Assembly (NCBI GenBank): GCA_903907865.1
Contig: CAIVPR010000044.1
Span: 310,001 to 374,000 of the forward strand
Direction: 5' to 3'
DNA: 64,000 nt
DNA from: an uncultured Acidobacteriia bacterium
Lineage (GTDB): Bacteria; Acidobacteriota; Terriglobia; Bryobacterales; Bryobacteraceae
Part shown: in pieces, positions 24,240 to 37,500 of the stretch
Numbering within the stretch: position 1 is the first letter of the stretch
Layout: each line of letters begins with the position of its first letter
Notes under the pieces: model-generated
What the model saw: the letters and a program-made list of their open reading frames with translations, nothing else
Told to the model about the DNA's origin: nothing
The model's database searches: none
Position numbers and translations under genes: made by a program

Positions 24240-24746
24240 CTATTGGGCCTGTGGTGCGATCAATTCGACGTCCTTGCGGAAGCCCTCGAACACGCTCGGA
24301 CTTGCGCCCAACGTCTCGGCCAGAACAAACGGGTCCATGCCGCCCAACCCGACCGAGATCCCGATATCGTTGGGGGAATCATTGTTGAAGATCACCAGCA
24401 TCTTGAGGTCGGAGTCTCCGATGTTCTGGATCGAGTGGAACCACCCCTGCGGGATGAACGAAATCTCCCCCGCCGACACGTCGAACGTCTCCTTGACGTT
24501 GTCCGGCCCGACCATGGCTATCCGCGCCTTGCCGTGGAGGATGTAGTCGAGTTCGTTGGCATCCGGGTGCCAGTGCGGAATGCGGACGCCGCCCGGATGC
24601 AGTTCCAAATAGAAGACTGCAAGGCCGTTGAGTGCCGGGAATGTCTTCTTTTTCGCTTCGCGCACGGAGCCGCCGAGCACGTCGGCGGTGGGCGGGACGG
24701 TGGACAAGGGGAATTTGAAGGGATTTGTGGACATGTTGGGGATCAT
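24240..24746 (-). CDS. cupin-domain protein
   Basis: A 168-residue single cupin resembling oxalate decarboxylase and germin domains. Motif 1 is PHWHPDANELDYILHG, with two His and one Glu as metal ligands; motif 2 is FIPQGWFHSIQN with the third His. The protein lacks a signal peptide. Start codons compete: ATG 24746 (MIPNMST) and ATG 24734, neither with a good ribosome-binding site. A longer frame reaches 24818 but runs into the promoter of the divergent NIPSNAP gene. Substrate unknown. Confidence 0.82.
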   Translation of the reverse strand: MIPNMSTNPFKFPLSTVPPTADVLGGSVREAKKKTFPALNGLAVFYLELHPGGVRIPHWHPDANELDYILHGKARIAMVGPDNVKETFDVSAGEISFIPQGWFHSIQNIGDSDLKMLVIFNNDSPNDIGISVGLGGMDPFVLAETLGASPSVFEGFRKDVELIAPQAQ

Positions 24747-24823
24747 GATATCAACTTTCGGACCTGGATGCCGGATCGACCGGCGCTCATAGACTCGGAC
24801 TTTATCGCCCCTCCCCATACGCC

Positions 24824-25612
24824 ATGTCCCGCCGAGACTTCCTCACCGCCTCCCTGACCGCGTCAGCCTTCTCCTTGGTCGATTCGGTGGAGGCTCAATC
24901 CCCCGCCCCGGAATACTACGACTTCCGGCGCTATCAACTCGCCAGCGGTCCCGGCACGAAACTGACCGAGAGCTTCTTCGCGAGCGCGCTGATCCCGGCG
25001 CTGAACCGCTTGGCCATCGGACCCGTTGCGGCATTTTCGCTCTATTTCGGACCTGACACGCCAGCTTACTACCTACTGCTGCCTTCGACCAAGCTCGAAA
25101 CCCTGGTGACGGCGGACCTGGCGCTCGCCAAAGACCCTGTATTCATGAAGGCTGCGGCACCGTTCTGGGACGCTCCGGGCAATACGCCGCCGTACCTGCG
25201 GATCGAGAGCACCCTGCTCCGCGCTTTCGAAGGCTACCCCAAGCTGACCGTCCCGCCCGCCGCCACCAAGAAGGAAAAGCGCGTCTACCAACTGCGCCAG
25301 TACGTCTCGCCCACCAACATGGACCACGTCCGCAAGGTCGAAATGTTCCACCACGGCGAGTTCGGCATCTTCGCCAAGGCCGGAGCCGCCAACGTGTTCT
25401 ACGCGGACGCCCTGATCGGACCTCGGCTGCCCAGCCTGACCTACATGCTCTGTTTCCCCGACGTCGCGGCCTTGGAATCCACTTGGGAGAAATTCTCCGC
25501 CGACCCCGACTGGAAGAAGCTCTCCGCCGACCCGCAGTTCAAGCTCGACCCGCCCACCGTCAACAATGTCACCAGCATCGTGTTGAAGCCGCTGGCGTGT
25601 TCGCAGGTCTAG
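24824..25612 (+). CDS. NIPSNAP-domain protein, Tat-exported
   Basis: A 262-residue protein with MSRRDFLTASLTASAFSLV as Tat-like signal. Two tandem ferredoxin-like halves follow: YYDFRRYQLASGPGTKL at about residue 36 and KRVYQLRQYVSPTN at about residue 150, each opening with the Y-x-x-R-x-Y pattern of NIPSNAP domains. Repeated W-x-x-x/F-x-x-DP segments occur near the end. The molecular role of NIPSNAP proteins in bacteria is not settled. The remnant of an SDR gene begins directly after its stop. Confidence 0.85.
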   Translation: MSRRDFLTASLTASAFSLVDSVEAQSPAPEYYDFRRYQLASGPGTKLTESFFASALIPALNRLAIGPVAAFSLYFGPDTPAYYLLLPSTKLETLVTADLALAKDPVFMKAAAPFWDAPGNTPPYLRIESTLLRAFEGYPKLTVPPAATKKEKRVYQLRQYVSPTNMDHVRKVEMFHHGEFGIFAKAGAANVFYADALIGPRLPSLTYMLCFPDVAALESTWEKFSADPDWKKLSADPQFKLDPPTVNNVTSIVLKPLACSQV

Positions 25613-26153
25613 TGCGCCGGATCGCCGACATCCCCGCCATGGTCGGGGCCTAGGCGATCTCGATGCGCTGGTGAACAACGCGGCGGTGCTGTACTGCGAC
25701 CCGGTCGAGGCCATCCCCGACGAGCATCGGCAGGAAATCCTGACGGTAAATCTGGAAGCCCCGTCGGCATTGATCGCGGCTGCCGCGCCGGGCATGAAGG
25801 CCCGGAAGACCGGGCGGATCGTTAACGTCAGTTCCGTGTCGGCCTTCACCGGGCACCCGGACCTCTGGTACGGCGTGACCAACGCCGGAATCCTGAACCT
25901 GACAAAGTCTTGGGCTCGCGCGCTCGGGCCGCACGGAATCCTCGTGAACGCCGTCGCGCCCGGCCCCACCCAGACCCGCATGTACGACCAACTGCCGCAA
26001 TCACGGCGCGACGACGTCATGCGGGCCGTCTATTCGGGCCGCGTCTGCCAGCCGGAGGAAGTTGCCGCGGCAATCCTATGGCTGGGGAGCGCCTGCCCGG
26101 AGTATGTGAACGGCACCACGCTGGATGTGAACAACGGCAGCTATCCGCGCTGA
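25613..26153 (+). pseudogene. remnant of a short-chain dehydrogenase/reductase gene
   Basis: The last two thirds of an SDR are readable from GTG 25671 (VNNAAVLYCDP, then GRIVNVSSVSAF, WYGVTNAGILNLTKSWA, GILVNAVAPGPTQTRM). Just upstream, in another frame, VRRIADIPAMVGA continues the same protein and ends in TAG, so a frameshift lies near 25650. The whole NAD-binding Gly-rich N-terminus is missing and the preceding gene abuts the break. The active-site YxxxK reads YGVTN, losing the Lys. The shape points to deletion plus decay. Confidence 0.8.
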
Positions 26154-26171
26154 CCGTGTCCAGGCCCCGGA

Positions 26172-27434
26172 TTACAGGAGCTTGAGTTCCTGCTCCACGG
26201 CGGCCGCGAAGGTGTCGACTTCCGAGACCGTGGTGTACACGCTCGCGGTGATGCGGATGCCAATGTATTCATCATGCGGCACGTAGGCCGTGTAGATTCC
26301 ATGCTTGGTTTGCAGCGCGGCGACGAGCTTCTGGGCGTCCGCACCCACAGTTCCGAACATGCCGATGCCGCACGACATCTCCGGGCTCGGGTTGTGCAGG
26401 ATCTTCACCTTCGGATTCTGCGCCAATCGGTTGGCCCAGCGGTCCCGCAGATAGCGCAGCCGGGCGGCCTTGCGCTCGATGCCGATGTTCTCGTTGAAAG
26501 TGATCGCCTCGCAAATGGCGTCGTGGTTGGCCGAGGGGTGCGTGCCGACCTCCTCGAACTTGCGGATATCGTCGTCCTGCCGTTCCGAGGAGGCCATCAG
26601 CGCCCAAGTCTCCTTGATCCGCGACCTGCGCACATACAGAAACCCGGTGCCGATCGGGGCGAAAGTCCATTTGTGGAGGCTGACGCCGTAGTAGTCGCAG
26701 TTCAGGTCCGAGATCTTGAAGGGGAACTGGCTGAAGGCGTGCGCCCCGTCCACTATGACCGGGATTCCGCGCGCGTGGGCCATGTCGCAGATGCGGCGGA
26801 TCGGGAAGATCTGGCCGGTGCGGTTGGTGATGTGGCAGACGAGGATCAGCTTGGTCTTCGGGGTAATGGCCTGCTCGAAGCGGTGGTAGAGGTCGTCCAT
26901 GCTCACCACGGGCACGGGGAAGGAGATCGTCTTGAGAACGATGCCGTCGCGGCGGGCGCGCTGCTGGAAGGTGGTCAGCATGCGCGGATAGTCCTGGTTG
27001 GTGGTCAGAACTTCGTCGCCCGGCTTCAGGTTGACGCCGAGTTGGGCGATTTCGAGGCTTTCGGAGGAGTTGCGGGTGATGGCAATTTCCTCGGGGTCGC
27101 AGCCGGCTGCTTGGGCGATCATTCGGCGGGCAGCCTCCACCTTTGCCTCCAGGACTTGGACCATGGTGTGGTACGGCCCTTGGTTGGTGTAGTCCATGTA
27201 TCGCCGTTGGGCGTCCTGCACGGTCCGGGGCGCGGGGCTGGCGTACCCGTTGTTCATGTTGATTACCGTGCGGTCGGTGGTGAACTCGTTGCGGACGAGG
27301 GACCAGAAGTCCTCGTCGGTGGCGAATTCCTCGGGCGTGCGGCCTTTGGTGGTGCCGGCTGCGACAGCGCTCGAAATGGCGGACGCGGCAGCGGCGGTGG
27401 TGGCTGCGATCTGGAAAAAGTTGCGGCGGTTCAC
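26172..27434 (-). CDS. Tat-exported class V aminotransferase/isopenicillin N epimerase-like PLP enzyme
   Basis: A 420-residue fold-type I PLP enzyme with twin-arginine signal MNRRNFFQIAATTAAAASA. PLP contacts include ITRNSSESLEIAQ (phosphate), VIVDGAHAF (Asp-x-x-His) and the Schiff-base Lys in YGVSLHKWTFAP. The start is GTG 27434 with AGGAG upstream. Members act as cysteine desulfurases, epimerases or lyases; the substrate cannot be fixed here. Export of a PLP enzyme fits Tat, which moves folded, cofactor-loaded proteins. Confidence 0.87.
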   Translation of the reverse strand: MNRRNFFQIAATTAAAASAISSAVAAGTTKGRTPEEFATDEDFWSLVRNEFTTDRTVINMNNGYASPAPRTVQDAQRRYMDYTNQGPYHTMVQVLEAKVEAARRMIAQAAGCDPEEIAITRNSSESLEIAQLGVNLKPGDEVLTTNQDYPRMLTTFQQRARRDGIVLKTISFPVPVVSMDDLYHRFEQAITPKTKLILVCHITNRTGQIFPIRRICDMAHARGIPVIVDGAHAFSQFPFKISDLNCDYYGVSLHKWTFAPIGTGFLYVRRSRIKETWALMASSERQDDDIRKFEEVGTHPSANHDAICEAITFNENIGIERKAARLRYLRDRWANRLAQNPKVKILHNPSPEMSCGIGMFGTVGADAQKLVAALQTKHGIYTAYVPHDEYIGIRITASVYTTVSEVDTFAAAVEQELKLL

Positions 27435-27599
27435 GGACGGTCTCCTGGGTTGGGATAAAGGAGCGTCGCGGCTCGAAAGCTACGCCCGCCACTGCAACGT
27501 GACGGGCACTACGGGGTCCATTCTATCAGCTACGGCTCTTGCCGGGTGAAGTAGGAGGCCGAAATGGGCTGGCACCTGCGCCACACCATGGGGATGCCG

Positions 27600-28031
27600 T
27601 CACGGTAACAGTTCGAGCGCTTGGGTCAGCCGGGGCCCGACACGAATTGCCCCGAAATCGCGTCGGTCTATGGTCAACACCCGGTAGACCCTGCGGCGTT
27701 CAGCCACAGCCGCCACCATGGAGTCGACCAGTCCTAACCCGAGTTGAGAGAACCGCTCGTCCAATTCCATCGCCCGAGTCATGTCCGACGGAACCGGAGG
27801 TTCGTACTCATATCGGCTTGCGGAATCGAAGACCTCGGACAGCAACGTCCTCATCGCGGCGCGCTCGGAGCGCACGAAATAGTCCACTTCGGCCAGGACC
27901 AAGCCAGGGACGATGACGGCGGAGGCCGAAACCATCACACGCTGGTAGTCGGGAAAGCTCGGCTTGCCCGCCGTGGTTCTCGCGAGGGCGCGGAGGAGTC
28001 CGCCAGTATCCGCGATGACAAGCGGGATCAA
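27600..28031 (-). CDS. vapC: VapC-type PIN-domain toxin
   Basis: A 143-residue PIN-domain ribonuclease with acidic residues D8 (IADTGG), E48 (LAEVDY), D103 (GLVDSMV) and D122/D125 (LTIDRRDF), the Mg-binding quartet of VapC toxins. Start TTG 28031 overlaps the antitoxin stop as TTGA. It probably cleaves RNA when freed from the antitoxin. Confidence 0.88.
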   Translation of the reverse strand: MIPLVIADTGGLLRALARTTAGKPSFPDYQRVMVSASAVIVPGLVLAEVDYFVRSERAAMRTLLSEVFDSASRYEYEPPVPSDMTRAMELDERFSQLGLGLVDSMVAAVAERRRVYRVLTIDRRDFGAIRVGPRLTQALELLP

Positions 28032-28255
28032 AGATCCAAGTCCCGGAAAAGCTCGGCCTCGTTTCCCAAGTTGGGATCGGTCGATTCAAACAGCATCGTC
28101 GAGGGCGGGCGACGCTCGGTGTAGTAGCGAGAGGCGACGGAGCGCAAGCCCGCCCTCACGAGGTCGGATGTGGAGTAGCCATCCTCGCGGGCCCGCTTCA
28201 GCGCAAGAACATCCTGCTGCTCCAGTCGGATCGTTGTCGAAACCAAGTGCGCCAT
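28028..28255 (-). CDS. vapB: VapB-type ribbon-helix-helix antitoxin
   Basis: A 75-residue protein. The first half (VSTTIRLEQQDVLALKRARE, then YSTSDLVRAGLRSVA) fits a ribbon-helix-helix DNA-binding fold. The acidic tail (LGNEAELFRDLDL) would block the toxin. It overlaps vapC by 4 bases and probably represses the pair. Confidence 0.82.
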   Translation of the reverse strand: MAHLVSTTIRLEQQDVLALKRAREDGYSTSDLVRAGLRSVASRYYTERRPPSTMLFESTDPNLGNEAELFRDLDL

Positions 28256-28378
28256 ATGCCCACGTTATCACGAGCCGAGCGGATTCCGGTCTACCCAGCC
28301 TCCCGGAACCGCACCAGCCGCCGATCCAGTTCAAACTCCTCGTTCGCCGCCACATTAGCGGGAAACTGCCCAAGGAGT

Positions 28379-29329
28379 CTAGGCCTCCGCACTGCCCCGC
28401 GCCAGCCGAACATCCCGCATCGGCGGCTGCCCGAACATCCGACTATACTCCCGGTTGAACTGGCTCGCGCTCTCGTACCCCACCTCGAACGCCGCCCCGG
28501 CCGCGTCGATTCCGTCCACCAACATCCGCGCCCGCGCCGTGTGCAATCGCATTTGCTTCTGGTACTGTAGCGGACTCATCGAAGTCAGCGCCCGGAAGTG
28601 GTGGTGCAGCGTCGAGACGCCCATCCCCGCCACCTCCGCAACCTCCTCCACCTTTACCGGACGGGCGAAATTCTCACGCAGCCACGCAATCGCCCTCGCG
28701 GTGCGGTGGCTCTGGTCGCCCAACGTCGCTATTGCACGGAGCCGCGCACCCTCCGGCCCCTGCAGCACCCGGTAGACGATCTCGCGCTCGATCAACGCGG
28801 ACAGGAACGGAATGTCCCGCGGGGTCTCCAACAGACCCACCAACCGGCAACAGGCATCCAGCAACACGACCGTCGTCTCCGCAGTTCCCATCGCGGGCCG
28901 GTCGGCATGCGCCGCGGTCGCCATCGGAATGTCCTCCCGGCCGAGCAACTCCCGCACCGTCGAAATCTCCAGCTTCAGCATCATCGCGAGGCACGGCGTC
29001 TGCTCGCTGGCTTCCAACACTCGACTCGCGATCGGCAGGTCCACCGACGTCAGCAAATACCTCGTTGCATCGTAGAAGAACGACTTGGTGCCGAGGTCGA
29101 CCTGCTTCCGCCCTTGCGGGATCACGATCACGCTGGGCTCGTAGGTGACGGGGCAAGGAACGGTCGGCTCGGTGCGCCGGTGCAGCGAGAGGCGCGGCAC
29201 CGGCGTTGCCAGCCTCTCTGCCGTGCCGACGAAACAGGCAATCCTCCGCGCCAACTCGGACCGCAGTTCCGTTAGCCGTTCCGCCTGTAGTTTCAGAGTG
29301 TTGAAATCGCCGTCCACATCTCCCAGCAT
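28379..29329 (-). CDS. AraC-family transcriptional regulator
   Basis: A 316-residue regulator from ATG 29329 (a longer frame starts at 29377). An AraC-N type cupin domain (VIVIPQGRKQVDLG, YLLTSVDLPIASRV) is followed by two helix-turn-helix motifs: VKVEEVAEVAGMGVSTLHHH and AAGAAFEVGYESASQFNREY with the FGQPP ending. It is transcribed away from the molybdoenzyme genes across about 120 bases and may control them in response to a small ligand such as an aldehyde. Confidence 0.88.
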   Translation of the reverse strand: MLGDVDGDFNTLKLQAERLTELRSELARRIACFVGTAERLATPVPRLSLHRRTEPTVPCPVTYEPSVIVIPQGRKQVDLGTKSFFYDATRYLLTSVDLPIASRVLEASEQTPCLAMMLKLEISTVRELLGREDIPMATAAHADRPAMGTAETTVVLLDACCRLVGLLETPRDIPFLSALIEREIVYRVLQGPEGARLRAIATLGDQSHRTARAIAWLRENFARPVKVEEVAEVAGMGVSTLHHHFRALTSMSPLQYQKQMRLHTARARMLVDGIDAAGAAFEVGYESASQFNREYSRMFGQPPMRDVRLARGSAEA

Positions 29330-29449
29330 AGATGCACCCGCGGCAGAAACCCAGCGTTCTTTCAACAGGCAAGACAATCAGGCAAGAGAAAGGCAGGATC
29401 GTGCTACCGCTACGACACCCGAACGGCGTACTCTCTAAGGTAGAGGCCT

Positions 29450-29973
29450 ATGCCCACGATCACCGTCAATGGAAAAAAGCGGGACATCCAGTCTCCCGCC
29501 TCGACACCCCTCCTCTATGTATTGAGGGATGAACTCGACGTCACCAGCCCGCAATTCGGATGCGGCCTCGCCCAGTGCGGAGCCTGCTCGGTGCTGCTGG
29601 ACGGCAAGGAGATCCGCTCCTGCATCACCCCCGCTTCAGCGGCGGTGGGCAAGGAGATCACCACCCTCGAAGGACTGCCGGCGCGCTGGGCCAAGCAGCG
29701 GAACCTCATCGGCGCGGAGGCGGAAAACACCCTCCATCCCGTCCAGACGGCGTGGATCGAGGAGCAGACTCCGCTCTGCGGCTTCTGCCAAAGCGGCATG
29801 ATGATCAAGGCCACCGAACTGCTGGAAAAGACGCCGAATCCGACCGTCCCGGAGATCAAGGCGGCGTTCACGACTTCGGGCCCGTCGCCCCACCTCTGCC
29901 GCTGCGGCAGCTACTCGGCCATCGTCGAAGCCGTCCGCCACGCCGCAACGCTAATGGCCAAGGGAGGCGCGCA

Positions 29974-29977
<4 letters not shown>
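29450..29977 (+). CDS. isoquinoline 1-oxidoreductase/aldehyde oxidase small subunit with two [2Fe-2S] clusters
   Basis: A 175-residue electron-transfer subunit. The plant-type cluster uses C38, C43 and C46 (FGCGLAQCGACSV) plus C58. The second cluster, close to the molybdenum cofactor, uses CGFCQSGM and HLCRCGSY. This is the small subunit of xanthine oxidase-family enzymes of the IorAB type. Its TGA overlaps the GTG of the large-subunit gene as GTGA, so the two are translationally coupled. Confidence 0.92.
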
Positions 29978-34313
<4,336 letters not shown>

Positions 34314-34534
34314 GTGAGTTCCTCCGAGGTGGAGTATGCCTCACGGGGCCGGGAAAACGACCATGGAGCCCTTGGATGTTATTGATTTGGCGGCAAATAT
34401 AATTTGTGACCGTGGCGTCGGGCAAGCAGTAAATCATGACACGTGAGCCGGGGCTGAGGGCTTCCGGCCACGCAGACCGAGCTCCCAAGCGAGGCCTTCT
34501 TCCTCATCGTGTTTCCGTGTTCCTCTCTTCCAGA

Positions 34535-37500
34535 TCAAAAGCCTCCAGACAGCACCTTCGTCACATACGAGATCGGGGCATTGCTGGGATCAGTGAACTT
34601 CAGGGACACCGACACCGATGCTCCGGGAGCGAGAGGTGTGGTGGTTGCGGTGATATAGGGTAAGCCGGTGTAGCTGCCCGTGGGAACCACGCCTGTTTGA
34701 CTGGTGAGCGAAACCCCGGCGGGCAGGCCCGTCAGCACGATTTGGAGCGGTCCGGCGATGGCGGTCGCACCCGTGTTGGTGACGGTTAGTGTCGAAGTGT
34801 AGGTATTGGTAGCGCGGTTGAGGACCAAGCCTGTCGCAGTCGCCTTGATTTGGTTGGTGACGTCCACAGGCGGTGCTGGATTGACGGTAATTGTAGTCGT
34901 GGCGGTCCGGCTCGCGTAGTTGGTGGTGTCGGTCGGGGTAAACGTGACCGAGAGTGTTTGGTTGGTGCCGACCGAGAGAACCGTTCCCGACGCTGGAGTG
35001 TAGGCGAAGGTGCCGGGGATGCTGGCAGTCGCGTTCAGTTGGGTGGCCGAGAGGGCGGTGCCGTAGGTGATCGCGGTCGGGTTGGCCCAGGCGATTGTGG
35101 GGGTGGCCTTGCTCACGGTGATCGGCGCCGTGGCGGTTGCGGTGGCGTAGTCGGTCGTGTCGGTCGGGGTGAAGGTGACCGACAGCGTTTGGTTGGTGCC
35201 CGCGCTGAGGACGGTTCCCGAGGCCGGGGTGTAGGCGAAGGTGCCGGGGAAGCTGGCGGTCGCGTTCAGTTGAGTGGCCGAAAGGGCGGTCCCGTAGGTG
35301 ATGGCGGTCGGGTTGGTCCAGGTGATGGTTGGTGTCGCCTTGTTCACCGTGATGGACGCCGTTGCGGTTGCGGTGGCGTAGTTGGTGGCGTCAGTTGGGG
35401 CAAAGGTGACCGAGAGTGTTTGCGCGGTGCCGACCGACAGGATGGTCCCCGACGCTGGCGTGTAGGCGAAGGTGCCCGGGACGGTGGCGGTTGCGTTCAG
35501 TTGGGTGGCTGAAAGGGCGATGCCGTAGCTGATCGCGGCCGGGTTCGCCCAAGTGATACTGGGTGTCGCCCTGTTCACCGTGATCGACCCCGTCGCGGTT
35601 GCGCTGGCGTAGTTGGTCGTGTCGGTTGGAGTGAACGTCACCGATAGTGCCTGGTTGGTGCCAGCCGAGAGGACGGTGCCGGAAGCCGGGGTATAGGCGA
35701 AGGTGCCGGGGATGCTGGCGGTCGCGCTCAGTTGGGTGGCTGAGAGCGCCGTGCCGTAGGTGATCGCGGCCGGGTTGGCCCAGGTGATGGTCGGGGTGGC
35801 CTTGCTCACCGTGATTGTCGCCGTGGCGGTTGCGGTGGCGTAGTTGGCGGTGTCGGTCGGCGTGAACGTCACCGATAGGGTTTGGTTGGTGCCTGCCGAC
35901 AGCACCGTGCCCGCCGCCGGAGTGTAGGCGAAGGTGCCCGGAACGCTGGCTGTCGCGTTGAGTTGCGTGCCAGAGATCGCGGTGCCGTAGGTGATGGCGG
36001 CCGGGTTGGCCCAAGTGATGGTTGGCGTGGCCTTGTTCACCGTGATCAACGCCGTGGCGGTTGCGGTGGCGTAGTTGGCGGTGTCGGTCGGCGTGAAGGT
36101 GACGGACAACGTTTGGTTGGTACCCGCGCTGAGGACGGTGCCTGACGCCGGGGTGTAGGCGAAGGTGCCGGGGACGCTGGCGGTCGCGTTGAGTTGCGTC
36201 GCCGAGAGTGCCGTGCCGTACGTGATGGCGGTCGGGTTGGCCCAGGTGATGGTGGGGGTGGCCTTGTTCACCGTGACCGTCGCCGTGCCGGTTGCGGTGG
36301 CGTAGTTGGTGGTGTCGGTTGGGGTGAAAATGACCGAGAGGTTCTGGTTGGTGCCGACCGACAGGATCGTTCCGGACGCCGGGATGTAGGCGAAGGTGCC
36401 GGGAACGCTGGCGGTCGCGTTCAATTGGGTGGCTGAAAGGGCGGTGCCGTAGGTGATCGCGGCCGGGTTGGTCCAGGTGATGGTCGGGGCCGCCTTGTTC
36501 ACCGTGATCGACGCCGTCGCGGTTGCGCTGGCGTAATTCACGGAGTCAGTCGGCGTGAACGTGACCGAGAGTGTTTGCGCGGTGCCGACCGACAGGACGG
36601 TTCCCGACGCCGGAGTGTAGGCGAACGTGCCCGGCACATTGGCAGTCGCATTCAATTGAGTGGCCGAGAGCGCGGTACCGTAGCTGATCGCGACCGGGTT
36701 GGCCCAGGTGATCACCAACGGCGCCTTGCCCAGCAGCAGCCGGACCTCGCTGCTTCCGTTCGCAACCACGGCAAGGTCGGCGCGGCCATCACCATTGAAC
36801 TCTCCCGCAACCAGGGCAACTGGACTGGTTCCGGCCCCAAACGGGCTGTTGGCCATGGCGGTGAAAGCCCCTCCACCGTTGCCCAGCAGGATGCTCGCTG
36901 TACCGCTTCCCGAGTTCGCAACGGCCAGATCGGTCGCTCCATCGCCGTTGAAATCGGAAAGGGCGATGGCGGCAGGGTTGGAGCCAACAGTAGTGCTGGA
37001 CGAATACGGGAAGGACCCGTAACCATCGCCGAAGAGGATGGACACAGTTCCAGCCCCGTAATTCGCAACCGCCAGATCAGGGATGTTGTCGCCATTCAGG
37101 TCCGCCGCAACGATGAAGCGAGCACCGGTTCCCGCGGCAAACGGGCTGCCCGAGGCCTCGGTGAAAGCGCCCCGGCCGTTGCCCAGTTTGACCGTTACCG
37201 AGCCCGATCCGCTGTTGGATACGGCGAAATCGGCATAGCCATCACCATCGAAATCGGCGACCGCTATGGAGAACGGTGTCAAACCGGTGGCCTCGTCCGA
37301 GAAGTGGGAGAAGGAGCCATTCCCATTGCCGACCAAAATCGAGACTGTATTGTCGCCGGAGTTGACGACCGCGAGGTCGGGCAGCCCGTCGCCATTGAAG
37401 TCCCCTGCCGCGACGTGACGCGGCTGGCTTCCCACCGACACCGGACTGCCGGGAGCGGCGGAGAAACCGCCCGTCCCATCACCCAGAAGTACAGTAACAG

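Noticed and set aside
27600-28255. VapBC pair as a mobile genomic island marker
   Set aside because: No integrase, attachment repeat, tRNA or base-composition change is visible around it.
34870-36716. Regular repeats that could suggest a CRISPR array
   Set aside because: The repeats are 231-bp in-frame protein repeats without short repeat-spacer structure, and no cas genes are near.
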